A stretch of 33,371 nucleotides of DNA from Candidatus Coprenecus merdigallinarum (GTDB lineage: Bacteria > Bacteroidota > Bacteroidia > Bacteroidales > UBA932). The notes under the pieces are model-generated. The model searched no databases and was not told the origin of the DNA. It was given only the letters and a program-made list of their open reading frames with translations. Where the stretch lies: positions 1-33,371 of the forward strand of contig DVGV01000074.1 in assembly GCA_018712545.1 (NCBI GenBank), given 5' to 3'. Positions 1 to 8,031 of this stretch are shown here, in pieces (within the stretch, counting starts at the first letter, position 1; each line of letters begins with the position of its first letter). Position numbers and translations under genes: made by a program.

Positions 1-603
1 GCTGCCCTCACAGAAATACAGGGGCACGCCGCTTTTTTCCACTACCGAGGCATCATCTGTAAATTCAGGAGAATATGCAGCCTGATAGGCCCTCTTCAGC
101 ACTTCTGTATGAAAAATCTGCGGTGTCTGCACCAGACGGTAGGCACTGCGGTCTACCGTTCCGGAAGACTCCCCGTCAAAGAGGCGCATGGAGTCGGCGA
201 CAGGGATGACCGGCACGACCGCCGGATGTTCCTCGGCCATGGCGAACATGGCGGCGATGTCCTCCTTCCGCAGCAGGGGCCTGACCCCGTCATGGACGGC
301 CACCAGGGCGCCGTCGGGCAGATACCTCATCATTTTCCTCACAGAATGGAAGCGGGTCAGACCTCCGGGAGCTACGATACACGGGAAAATGAAATCATTG
401 TCCCTGCAATAGTCCAGCCACATACTTCTTATCGACGGGTTGATGGAGATGAGCACGCCCACCTCGTCAGGGAGGTCCAGAAACAGTTCCACAGTCCTGC
501 GCAGGACCGGTTTCCCGCACAGGTCGAGCATCTGCTTGGGAAGTTCGGAGCGCATCCGGGAGCCGGTTCCTCCGGCCGGTATGATGACATATCTGTCGCG
601 CAT
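1..603 (-). CDS. ispD: 2-C-methyl-D-erythritol 4-phosphate cytidylyltransferase (IspD), 3' end cut off
   Basis: This gene makes the cytoplasmic enzyme of the MEP isoprenoid pathway that joins CTP and methylerythritol phosphate to give CDP-methylerythritol. The reverse strand reads 201 codons without a stop from the ATG at 603 to the window edge. The protein opens with the nucleotide-binding loop PAGGTGSRM (residues 9-17), followed by PKQ (22-24). GGLTRFHSV (about 80-88) fits the family GGxxRxxSV pattern, VHDGVRP (103-109) fits the family's HDxxRP motif, and a later PQ and DDA also match. The family is usually about 230 residues, so roughly 30 C-terminal residues lie outside the window. The gene is divergent from purH and has a plausible TAnnTTTG box just upstream. 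A related nucleotidyltransferase such as TarI/IspD-like ribitol-phosphate cytidylyltransferase cannot be fully excluded from the visible part. Confidence 0.9.
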   Translation of the reverse strand, partial: MRDRYVIIPAGGTGSRMRSELPKQMLDLCGKPVLRRTVELFLDLPDEVGVLISINPSIRSMWLDYCRDNDFIFPCIVAPGGLTRFHSVRKMMRYLPDGALVAVHDGVRPLLRKEDIAAMFAMAEEHPAVVPVIPVADSMRLFDGESSGTVDRSAYRLVQTPQIFHTEVLKRAYQAAYSPEFTDDASVVEKSGVPLYFCEGS

Positions 604-627
604 TGCAGGTGATTTCAAATATTTTCC

Positions 628-635
628 CAAATGTA
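628..635 (-). promoter_or_regulatory. Candidate -7 box for ispD
   Basis: On the minus strand this reads TACATTTG, an exact match to the Bacteroidota -7 consensus TAnnTTTG. It lies 24 bp upstream of the ispD ATG. I do not see a convincing -33 TTTG at the right distance, so this rests on the -7 box alone. Confidence 0.4.
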
Positions 636-657
636 CGATTTATATGTCATTTATTAC

Positions 658-665
658 TATTTTTG
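658..665 (+). promoter_or_regulatory. Candidate -7 box for purH and the mre cluster
   Basis: TATTTTTG fits TAnnTTTG exactly and sits 48 bp upstream of the purH ATG. Transcription would start near 672 and give a short leader. No clear -33 TTTG is visible. The box is back to back with the ispD box at 628-635, so the 110-bp gap looks like a divergent promoter region. Confidence 0.45.
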
Positions 666-713
666 TGGCCTGAACGCCGGAAAACGGCATAACAAAATTG
701 TTTTTCACCCGAT

Positions 714-2240
714 ATGAACACCGACCGAAAGATTCAGAGAGCACTGATTTCAGTGTATGACAAAAATCTCATCCTAGACATTGCAAATGAGCTGGTTAAC
801 CTAGGCGTGGAGATCCTGTCCACGGGGGGCACCCAGCAGTACCTTACCTCTCATAACATCCCTGTTACAGCCGTTGAGGACGTAACAGGCTATCCTTCCA
901 TTTTCGGAGGACGGGTGAAAACCCTCCATCCCAAGGTCATGGGCGGTATCCTCTTCCGGCGCGAGGAAGCAGGTGACCTGACCGAGAGGGAAAAATATGA
1001 CATTCCCGGCATAGACCTGGTCATCGTGGACCTCTACCCCTTCGAGGAATATGTGGCGAAGGATGCCCCTGAAGAGGATATCATCGAGAAGATAGACATC
1101 GGCGGCATCACCCTCATCCGCGCCGCGGCCAAGAACTTCCGCGATGTCATCATCGTCCCCGGCAAGGACTCTTACGCCGACCTGCTGAGCCTGCTCAGGG
1201 AGAAGAAGGGCATATCCTCCATTGAGGACCGCCGCCGCTTCGCCGCCAAGGCATTCCTCAAGAGCTCCGGATACGACACACATATTTTCCAGTATTTCAA
1301 CCGTAAGGAGGAGATACCCGCCTTCACCGCCAGCGAGACCCGTCCCACCCACCTGCGCTACGGGGAGAACCCCCATCAGAAAGCCATGTTCTACGGTTCC
1401 GAGGATGCCCTCCCCGAGCAGCTGCACGGCAAGGAGATATCCTACAACAACATGCTGGACATAGAGGCAGCCCTGGAACTCATCTCCGACTTCGACAGCA
1501 CCGCAGTAGCCGTAATCAAGCATAACAACGCCTGCGGATGCGCCACAGCCGCCACCGTCAAGGAGGCATGGACAGCAGCCCTGGAGTCCGACCCCGTCTC
1601 CGCATTCGGAGGCATCATCGTATCCAATCGCCCGATAGACAAGGAGACAGCCGAGGAGATGCACAAGATATTTTTCGAGGTGGTCATTGCTCCCGACTAT
1701 TCTCCTGAAGCCCTGGAGATTCTCGAAGGAAAGAAGAACCGCATCATCCTGCGCAGCGCTTCCGCCCGCCCCTCCGCAGTCAAGTTCCGCTCAATGCTTG
1801 GCGGCGTGCTCGTCCAGGACAGGGACACTTTCAAGGAGACTCCCGCAGATCTGAGGACCGTAACCAGAGTAGAGCCCACCAGGGAACAGATTGACGACAT
1901 GCTCTTCGCCAACATCATAGTCAAGCACTCCAAGTCCAACGCCATAGTCCTGGCCAAGGACCACCGTCTGCTGGCCAGCGGCATCGGGCAGACATCCCGC
2001 GTAGACGCCCTGAAGCAGGCCATAGAGAAGGCCCGGAGCTTCGGGTTCGACCTGGAGGGTGCGGTGATGGCCTCGGACGCATTCTTCCCCTTCGCAGACT
2101 GCGTGGAGATAGCCGACAAGGCCGGTATCAAGGCAGTCATCCATCCGGGCGGCTCGATCCGCGACAACGAGAGCGTGGAATACTGCGACGCACACGGCAT
2201 GGCCATGGTCATGACAGGACACAGACATTTCAAACACTAA
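714..2240 (+). CDS. purH: Bifunctional AICAR transformylase / IMP cyclohydrolase
   Basis: This enzyme catalyses the last two steps of de novo IMP synthesis: formylation of AICAR by 10-formyl-THF, then ring closure. The 508 residues match the usual length. The N-terminal cyclohydrolase (MGS-like) domain covers about residues 1-190 and shows the loop STGGTQ near residue 37 and GGRVKTLHPKVMGG near 62. The C-terminal transformylase domain carries the catalytic Lys-His pair K269-H270 in KHNNACGCA. The start fits the ATG 48 bp after a good -7 box. mreB follows after 18 nt on the same strand with no terminator between, so purine synthesis and the elongasome genes may share a transcript. Confidence 0.97.
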   Translation: MNTDRKIQRALISVYDKNLILDIANELVNLGVEILSTGGTQQYLTSHNIPVTAVEDVTGYPSIFGGRVKTLHPKVMGGILFRREEAGDLTEREKYDIPGIDLVIVDLYPFEEYVAKDAPEEDIIEKIDIGGITLIRAAAKNFRDVIIVPGKDSYADLLSLLREKKGISSIEDRRRFAAKAFLKSSGYDTHIFQYFNRKEEIPAFTASETRPTHLRYGENPHQKAMFYGSEDALPEQLHGKEISYNNMLDIEAALELISDFDSTAVAVIKHNNACGCATAATVKEAWTAALESDPVSAFGGIIVSNRPIDKETAEEMHKIFFEVVIAPDYSPEALEILEGKKNRIILRSASARPSAVKFRSMLGGVLVQDRDTFKETPADLRTVTRVEPTREQIDDMLFANIIVKHSKSNAIVLAKDHRLLASGIGQTSRVDALKQAIEKARSFGFDLEGAVMASDAFFPFADCVEIADKAGIKAVIHPGGSIRDNESVEYCDAHGMAMVMTGHRHFKH

Positions 2241-2258
2241 AAATACGACAGAAGACAT

Positions 2259-3278
2259 ATGGGATTCTCATTTCTGACACAGGAGCTGGCAATGGACCTG
2301 GGCACGGCCAACACCGTCATCCTTCAGGACGGCAAGATAGTCGTGGACGAACCATCGGTAATAGCGTTTGACCAGACCAACGGCAAGGCCATAGCAGTCG
2401 GGCAGAAAGCCAAGCTGATGTACGAGAAGACGCACCCCAACATCAAGACCGTCCGCCCCCTGCGCGACGGAGTCATCGCCGACTTCAACGCCGCCGAGCA
2501 GATGATCAGGGGATTCGTCAAGATGATCAACTACAAGCGTTCCTTCTTCACTCCCAACCTCAAGATGGTAATCTGCATTCCCAAAGGCAGCACAGAGGTG
2601 GAGATCAGGGCTGTACGTGACTCGGCAGAGCACGCCGGAGCCAGGGACATCTACATGATATTCGAGCCTATGGCCGCAGCCATGGGCATCGGCCTGGACG
2701 TAACCGCTCCTACCGGGAACATGGTCGTAGACATAGGAGGCGGCACCTCCGAGATAGCCGTCATATCCCTCGGCGGCATCGTAACGAGTCAGTCCATCAG
2801 GGTAGCCGGAGACGTATTCACCTCCGACATCCAGCAGTATATGCGCCAGCAGCACAACATAAAGGTGGGAGAAATCACCTCCGAGGAAATCAAGATCCGC
2901 ATCGGAGCAGCCATCCCCGATCTGGAAGACGCGCCCGAACCGTTCATTGTCCGCGGTCCCAACCTGATGACTGCCCATCCCGTCGAGATAGCTGTTACAA
3001 GCCAGGAAGTGGCCCACTGCCTGGACAAGTCGATAGCCAAGATCGAGGCGGCGGTCCTCCAGGTACTGGAGCAGACCCCTCCGGAACTTTATCAGGACAT
3101 CGTAGAGAAAGGCATCTTCCTCACCGGCGGAGGAGCTCTGCTCAGAGGCCTGGACAAGAGACTCTACGACAAGATCAACATCCCGTTCCACGTAGGCGAG
3201 GATCCGCTCAGAGCCGTAGCAAGGGGCACCAGCATTGCCCTAAGGAACCCCTCGCAGTATCCTTTCCTGATGCGATAG
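2259..3278 (+). CDS. mreB: Rod shape-determining actin homologue MreB
   Basis: MreB is a membrane-associated actin-like ATPase that positions the peptidoglycan elongation machinery in rod-shaped cells. The 339 residues are of normal length. The actin-fold phosphate-1 motif is DLGTANT (near residues 13-19), the second phosphate loop is DIGGGTSEIAV (about 158-168), and the adenosine-site glycine motif LTGGGALLRGL is near 288. The N-terminal stretch MGFSFLTQ is hydrophobic and could serve as a membrane contact. mreC starts 13 nt downstream. Confidence 0.97.
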   Translation: MGFSFLTQELAMDLGTANTVILQDGKIVVDEPSVIAFDQTNGKAIAVGQKAKLMYEKTHPNIKTVRPLRDGVIADFNAAEQMIRGFVKMINYKRSFFTPNLKMVICIPKGSTEVEIRAVRDSAEHAGARDIYMIFEPMAAAMGIGLDVTAPTGNMVVDIGGGTSEIAVISLGGIVTSQSIRVAGDVFTSDIQQYMRQQHNIKVGEITSEEIKIRIGAAIPDLEDAPEPFIVRGPNLMTAHPVEIAVTSQEVAHCLDKSIAKIEAAVLQVLEQTPPELYQDIVEKGIFLTGGGALLRGLDKRLYDKINIPFHVGEDPLRAVARGTSIALRNPSQYPFLMR

Positions 3279-3291
3279 GCTTGCAGCGTCG

Positions 3292-4137
3292 ATGAGAGGC
3301 AGGAGCAGGAACATATTATATCTGATCAACATTATCGTCTTCATAATCCTGGAGGCCGCGGCCCTCTGGCTTATTTCCAACAACAGCGTGGTGCAGCGGT
3401 CCGGGATTATCAGGACTATCTCGTCCGTCACCAACGCTTTCGCCTCCACGGCCGGAAACGTGGGCCGCTACTTCAGCCTGGGCAAGGTCAACCGCCGGCT
3501 CGCGGAGGAGAACGTGACCCTGCGCATGGAGAATGACAGGCTCAGAGCTGCCGCAGCGGAAATGTCCATGCCTGACTCCCTGGGACCGGAGAGCCCGCTG
3601 TTCGACTACATCCCTGCCCTGGTCGTCTCCAACAGCACCGACCGCCTGCACAATGTCATCATCATCAACAAGGGCCTGCGCGACGGTGTGCGGGAAGACA
3701 TGGGGGTAATCACCGACAGAGGACTCGTAGGCTACGTCCAGAGCGCAGGCGAGAAATACTCAAAGGTCTCGTCCCTGCTGGACATAGACAACATGGCCAG
3801 CGCCACCCTCAGCAGCACCAACACATTCGGAGTCCTGAGATGGAACGGCAGAACGGCCAGACAGTCCGTGCTGCATGAGATTCCTGTGCATACTGAATTC
3901 TCCGACGGAGACACCGTCGTATCCAGCGGATATTCGCTGATATACCCTCCAGGCATTCCCATAGGTACGGTCAGCGGACGGGTGCTGAGCGACGGCATCA
4001 ACTATGACGTCACCGTCGACCTCTTCGAGGAATTTCCGCGCCTCCGCCACGTCTACATCGCCGTGCGCAAGGACATAGACACCCTGAAAGCCCTCATTGA
4101 CGAGGGGACTGACGCAGAAGGAGGAAAACATCCATGA
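3292..4137 (+). CDS. mreC: Rod shape-determining protein MreC
   Basis: MreC is a bitopic inner-membrane protein whose periplasmic part links MreB and MreD to PBP2. The 281 residues show a single N-terminal membrane segment (about 9-27). A coiled-coil-like stretch rich in Glu, Leu and Arg follows (about 62-90, containing NRRLAEENVTLRMENDRL). The beta-rich MreC core comes next, with the family hallmark INKGLRDGVREDMGV near 123-137 and a second GDTVVSSGYS-type motif near 204. The stop overlaps the mreD start by 4 nt (ATGA), which indicates translational coupling. Confidence 0.93.
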   Translation: MRGRSRNILYLINIIVFIILEAAALWLISNNSVVQRSGIIRTISSVTNAFASTAGNVGRYFSLGKVNRRLAEENVTLRMENDRLRAAAAEMSMPDSLGPESPLFDYIPALVVSNSTDRLHNVIIINKGLRDGVREDMGVITDRGLVGYVQSAGEKYSKVSSLLDIDNMASATLSSTNTFGVLRWNGRTARQSVLHEIPVHTEFSDGDTVVSSGYSLIYPPGIPIGTVSGRVLSDGINYDVTVDLFEEFPRLRHVYIAVRKDIDTLKALIDEGTDAEGGKHP

Positions 4138-4643
4138 ACGGAACCATTCGCCATATTCTCCTCGCCCTGATGCTGATACTGGCACAGGGAGCCCTGGACA
4201 ACTACGTCAACCTGACAGTCTACCTGGACCTGTCGCTGTGCCTGTTCATCATCCTCACCCTGCCGTTCAGGTGGGGTACGGTCCCGACGATGCTGACAGC
4301 CTTCACCATAGGGATCGTCACTGACATCCTCGGCAACGGAATACCGGGCATGTCCGCCGCCGCTATGACTGCGGCAGGCCTCTGCCGCAGGAGCCTGCTG
4401 CTGGCCACCGCATCGGCCGAAAAAGACAAACAGACCATAGACAGCCTGGGTGTCAGGCGCTTTGTCCTGTACTCCGCCCCGATCATACTCATCTACATGA
4501 CCGTATACATCCTGCTGGACAGCTCCGGTTTCCGCCCTGCCGGTCAATGCCTGGCCAGACTGGGTATATCTCTCGCGGCAAACACGGCCATGATGGCATT
4601 TCTCTACACCCTGAGTACTGAAAACCACAGCCGGAGGAAATAG
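4134..4643 (+). CDS. mreD: Rod shape-determining membrane protein MreD
   Basis: This is a short polytopic inner-membrane protein of the elongasome. The 169 residues contain about five hydrophobic helices and no catalytic motif, as expected for MreD. Identity rests on size, hydrophobicity and position between mreC and mrdA. It is preceded by a strong Shine-Dalgarno-like AGGAGG about 8 nt before the ATG, which supports the start inside the mreC end. Confidence 0.85.
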   Translation: MNGTIRHILLALMLILAQGALDNYVNLTVYLDLSLCLFIILTLPFRWGTVPTMLTAFTIGIVTDILGNGIPGMSAAAMTAAGLCRRSLLLATASAEKDKQTIDSLGVRRFVLYSAPIILIYMTVYILLDSSGFRPAGQCLARLGISLAANTAMMAFLYTLSTENHSRRK

Positions 4644-4645
4644 GA

Positions 4646-6517
4646 ATGGAAGTCGACAAGCATAGATTCCAATACCTGATGGCCGGCCTCGTCGCCGCAT
4701 TCGTCATCCTCCTGGCACAGCTCTTCCGGCTACAGCTGATGGACAACAGCTTCAAGATAAGCGCCGACAACAACGCGCTTGTCTACCAGACCCGCTATCC
4801 GGCCCGCGGCCTCATCCTGGACCGCAACGGGAAAGTGCTGGTGGGCAACAAGAACACTTATGACATTCTGGTCACCCCGCGTTACGTCAAGGAATTCGAC
4901 ACCCTAGGACTGTGCCGCATACTGGACATCGACCCCGAGTATGCAAGGAATAAATTCAAGGAATACAGGACCTACCGTACCCGCATCGGATACCGCACCG
5001 TCACATTTCTCAGCCAGGTCTCACAGGAGCAGTACAGCCGGTTCATAGACGTGGCCCACAAGTTCCCAGAATTCAGGGGCGTGCCGCGCACTACAAGGAT
5101 GTACCCCTACAACGCCGGAGGCAATCTGCTGGGATACGTCACGGAAGTGGACCGGGACTTCCTGGACAAGCACCCTGACTATGCAGCAGGAGACTACACC
5201 GGCAGGACTGGACTGGAAGAGACCTGCGAGTCCATGCTAAGGGGTGAGAAAGGCTACAGCATCTACCTGCGCGATGCCAGCAACAGGATACAGTCCTCCT
5301 ACCGCGACGGAGCGTTCGACAAACCCGCCGTACCGGGCCGTGACGTGGTCTCGACCATCGACGCGGAGCTTCAGAACTACGGAGAGATGCTTATGCGCAA
5401 TAAAGTCGGCTCAGTTATCGCCATCGAGCCGTCCACCGGGGAGATTCTGTCCATGATATCCTCCCCCGGCATTGACGTATCGGTACTCGGGCAAATCAAC
5501 AAATACTATGGAGAAATCGCCTCCGACCCGTTCACACCCATGTTCAACAGGGCCGTGATGTCCCCGCAGCCGCCAGGCTCGGTGTTCAAGCTCGTCAATG
5601 CCCTGATCGGACTGCAGGAAGGGGTCATCACGCCCGCCACGGAATTCCCCTGCCACGAAGGATTCTACGCCCGCGGCATCCACGTCGGGTGCCACTCCCA
5701 CAAATCTCCCGTGGACATGACCGAAGCCATCATGACCTCCTGCAACGCCTATTTCTGCTACATGTTCCGGGACCTGCTGGAGAGTCCCCGGTTCTCATCA
5801 GAGGCCGAGGCCCTCGACAGATGGGCTGAATACGTCCGCAGTTTCGGGTTCGGAACCAGGCTGGGCTCGGACTTTCCCTCAGAAAGACCCGGATTTGTCC
5901 CCACATCCGCGACCTACGACGGGATTTACGGCAAGGGCGGCTGGAAAGCCCTCTCCGTGATATCCCTCTCCATCGGACAGGGCGAGCTGGGCTGCACCCC
6001 ACTGCATCTGGCCAATCTGGCCGCAACCATCGCCAACCGGGGTCATTATTATATTCCGCACATAGTACGCGGACACGGCAGCGACTCGACTGACTCCAAA
6101 TACCGCGAGAAACACTATACGCTGATCGACACCACCCTCTTCGAAAAGGTCATAGAAGGCATGTACAAGGCTGTCAACGCGCCGCTGGGAGAAAGCGCCA
6201 CAGCCAGAATCGCAGCAGTCGAGGGACTTGAAATCTGCGGAAAGACCGGTACGGCCGAGAATCCCCACGGCGACGAGCACGCGGTGTTCGTATGCTTCGC
6301 TCCGCGCGAGGATCCCAGGATAGCTGTCGCCGTCTACATCGAGAACGCCGGTTTCGGAGCCACCTGGGCAGCCCCGGTCGCCTCCCTCCTGGTAGAAAAA
6401 TATCTCAGGGGAGACATCTCTGAGAGCCGGAAATGGGTCGAACAGAGGATACTCGATGCCAATCTGCTGCATAAGGTACCGGCCAGTCCCGACTATGTTC
6501 CGCCCGTAAAAGACTGA
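4646..6517 (+). CDS. mrdA: Penicillin-binding protein 2 (elongasome transpeptidase)
   Basis: This class B PBP crosslinks lateral-wall peptidoglycan together with RodA. It has 623 residues with an N-terminal signal anchor (about 10-28), a PBP dimerisation/pedestal domain, then the transpeptidase domain. The three active-site motifs are intact: SxxK at S312 (GSVFK), SxN at S365-C366-N367, and KTG at K533-T534-G535. The early PARGLILDRNGKVL stretch near residue 51 is the conserved start of the pedestal domain. The gene starts 2 nt after mreD with GGAGG upstream, and rodA follows after 6 nt. Confidence 0.96.
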   Translation: MEVDKHRFQYLMAGLVAAFVILLAQLFRLQLMDNSFKISADNNALVYQTRYPARGLILDRNGKVLVGNKNTYDILVTPRYVKEFDTLGLCRILDIDPEYARNKFKEYRTYRTRIGYRTVTFLSQVSQEQYSRFIDVAHKFPEFRGVPRTTRMYPYNAGGNLLGYVTEVDRDFLDKHPDYAAGDYTGRTGLEETCESMLRGEKGYSIYLRDASNRIQSSYRDGAFDKPAVPGRDVVSTIDAELQNYGEMLMRNKVGSVIAIEPSTGEILSMISSPGIDVSVLGQINKYYGEIASDPFTPMFNRAVMSPQPPGSVFKLVNALIGLQEGVITPATEFPCHEGFYARGIHVGCHSHKSPVDMTEAIMTSCNAYFCYMFRDLLESPRFSSEAEALDRWAEYVRSFGFGTRLGSDFPSERPGFVPTSATYDGIYGKGGWKALSVISLSIGQGELGCTPLHLANLAATIANRGHYYIPHIVRGHGSDSTDSKYREKHYTLIDTTLFEKVIEGMYKAVNAPLGESATARIAAVEGLEICGKTGTAENPHGDEHAVFVCFAPREDPRIAVAVYIENAGFGATWAAPVASLLVEKYLRGDISESRKWVEQRILDANLLHKVPASPDYVPPVKD

Positions 6518-6523
6518 TCCGCC

Positions 6524-7954
6524 ATGAGCCCTGTAAAAAGCACATATAAAAAACTGGACTGGGTCCTGATAGGCTGCTACATCGCACTGGCGGTCTTCGG
6601 ATGGCTCAACATCTACGCCTCGACCTACAGCGACGAGGCGGCCGGCATCTTCTCGCTGGCTTCACGGAGCGGCAACCAGCTGCTGTGGATCGGTGTGTCG
6701 GCCACAGCAGGCATCATTCTGCTGCTGCTGTTCAACTCCCGGTTCCTGCACAGTATGGCTTGGCCCCTGTACGTGCTGTCAGCCATGCTGCTGGTGGCAG
6801 TGCTGCTCTTCGGACACGAGGTAAACGGCTCGAAGTCCTGGCTCAGCCTGCCAGGAGGATTCGCCGTACAGCCTTCCGAATTTTCGAAGATCGCTACAGC
6901 ACTGTGCCTGTCCAGGGTAATGGGATCGTTCGGATTCAAGCTCTCAAGAACCGTCGACTTCCTTAAAGCCGCCGCCATCATCATTGTTCCAGTCGGACTT
7001 ATCGCCCTCGAGCCGGATATCGGGACCATACTGGTGTACTGTTCCCTGGCATTCATGCTCTACCGCGAGGGGCTGCCCGGTCAGATCCTGGCCTTCGCCG
7101 GATTCGCCATACTGCTTTTCCTGCTCACCCTCAAATTCTCCCCCTCCGTATCCATCCTTGCTGCTGTCGGAGTAACCGGCACAATCATGGCCCTGCACTC
7201 CAGAACCCCTGTACGCACCTTCCTCATCTTCGCCGGGTTCATCACTGCCTCTGCCTTCATCCCGCGTCTCCTGGCCATTGAGTCCATCGACAGGATCAAT
7301 CCCCTGGAACCGGAATACTGGCTGCTGATCATCTGTCTCCTCTGCACGGCCGGCTACGTCATCCACTGCATACGCTCAAGGATCCGCTGGAGAGCCTATG
7401 TCATCCCGCTCATCGTCTCCTTCGTACTGATATTCTCCGTCGACTTCATCTTCCACAATGTCCTGCAGCCGCACCACCGCGACAGGATCGAGAACCTCCT
7501 GGGCATCTCCCAGGACCTCATGGGAGCCGGCTACAATGTCAACCAGTCCAAGATAGCCATCGGCTCGGGCGGACTCACCGGCAAGGGATTCCTGGAAGGG
7601 ACGCAGACCAAGTTCAACTTCGTCCCGGAGCAGAGCACCGATTTCATCTTCTGCACCATCGGGGAAGAATGGGGATTCCTGGGATGCATCGCTGTCCTGG
7701 GGCTGTACCTTACCATAATCCTGCGCATAATCTTTTCGGCAGAGAGACAGAAGGAAAGAGGATTCCGGGTCTACAGCTACTGCGTGGCATCAATTGTATT
7801 CATGCACGTCTTCGTCAATGTAGGCATGACCATCGGGATCATGCCGGTAGTGGGAATTCCCCTGCCGCTGATCAGTTACGGAGGCTCGTCCTTCCTGACA
7901 TTCACACTGCTGCTGTTCATTCACTTGAGATTTGACCTCGAAAGATGGAAATAG
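6524..7954 (+). CDS. rodA: Peptidoglycan glycosyltransferase RodA (SEDS family)
   Basis: RodA polymerises lipid II into glycan strands and works with the PBP2 encoded just upstream. The protein has 476 residues and is made of hydrophobic helices. SEDS hallmarks are visible: NGSKSWLSLPG followed by VQPSEFSK (around residues 102-124), and PEQSTDFIF with conserved acidic D373 followed by GEEWGF. It is longer than the roughly 370-residue E. coli RodA because of extra hydrophobic segments in the middle (about residues 185-300), which I believe is usual in Bacteroidales. The AT-rich gap before gcvP probably marks the end of the cell-wall transcript, although no terminator hairpin is obvious. Confidence 0.95.
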   Translation: MSPVKSTYKKLDWVLIGCYIALAVFGWLNIYASTYSDEAAGIFSLASRSGNQLLWIGVSATAGIILLLLFNSRFLHSMAWPLYVLSAMLLVAVLLFGHEVNGSKSWLSLPGGFAVQPSEFSKIATALCLSRVMGSFGFKLSRTVDFLKAAAIIIVPVGLIALEPDIGTILVYCSLAFMLYREGLPGQILAFAGFAILLFLLTLKFSPSVSILAAVGVTGTIMALHSRTPVRTFLIFAGFITASAFIPRLLAIESIDRINPLEPEYWLLIICLLCTAGYVIHCIRSRIRWRAYVIPLIVSFVLIFSVDFIFHNVLQPHHRDRIENLLGISQDLMGAGYNVNQSKIAIGSGGLTGKGFLEGTQTKFNFVPEQSTDFIFCTIGEEWGFLGCIAVLGLYLTIILRIIFSAERQKERGFRVYSYCVASIVFMHVFVNVGMTIGIMPVVGIPLPLISYGGSSFLTFTLLLFIHLRFDLERWK

Positions 7955-7979
7955 GAGCGGTGCGAGTTGAAAAAATTAC

Positions 7980-7987
7980 TAATTTTG
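7980..7987 (+). promoter_or_regulatory. Candidate -7 box for gcvP
   Basis: TAATTTTG matches TAnnTTTG exactly, 44 bp upstream of the gcvP ATG, inside a 77-bp AT-rich gap that contrasts with the GC-rich coding DNA. No good -33 TTTG lies at 19-20 bp, so confidence is limited. Confidence 0.4.
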
Positions 7988-8031
7988 AAGTTTGTTAGAA
8001 AATACTTTAAAATTCATAAAAAACACTGACT

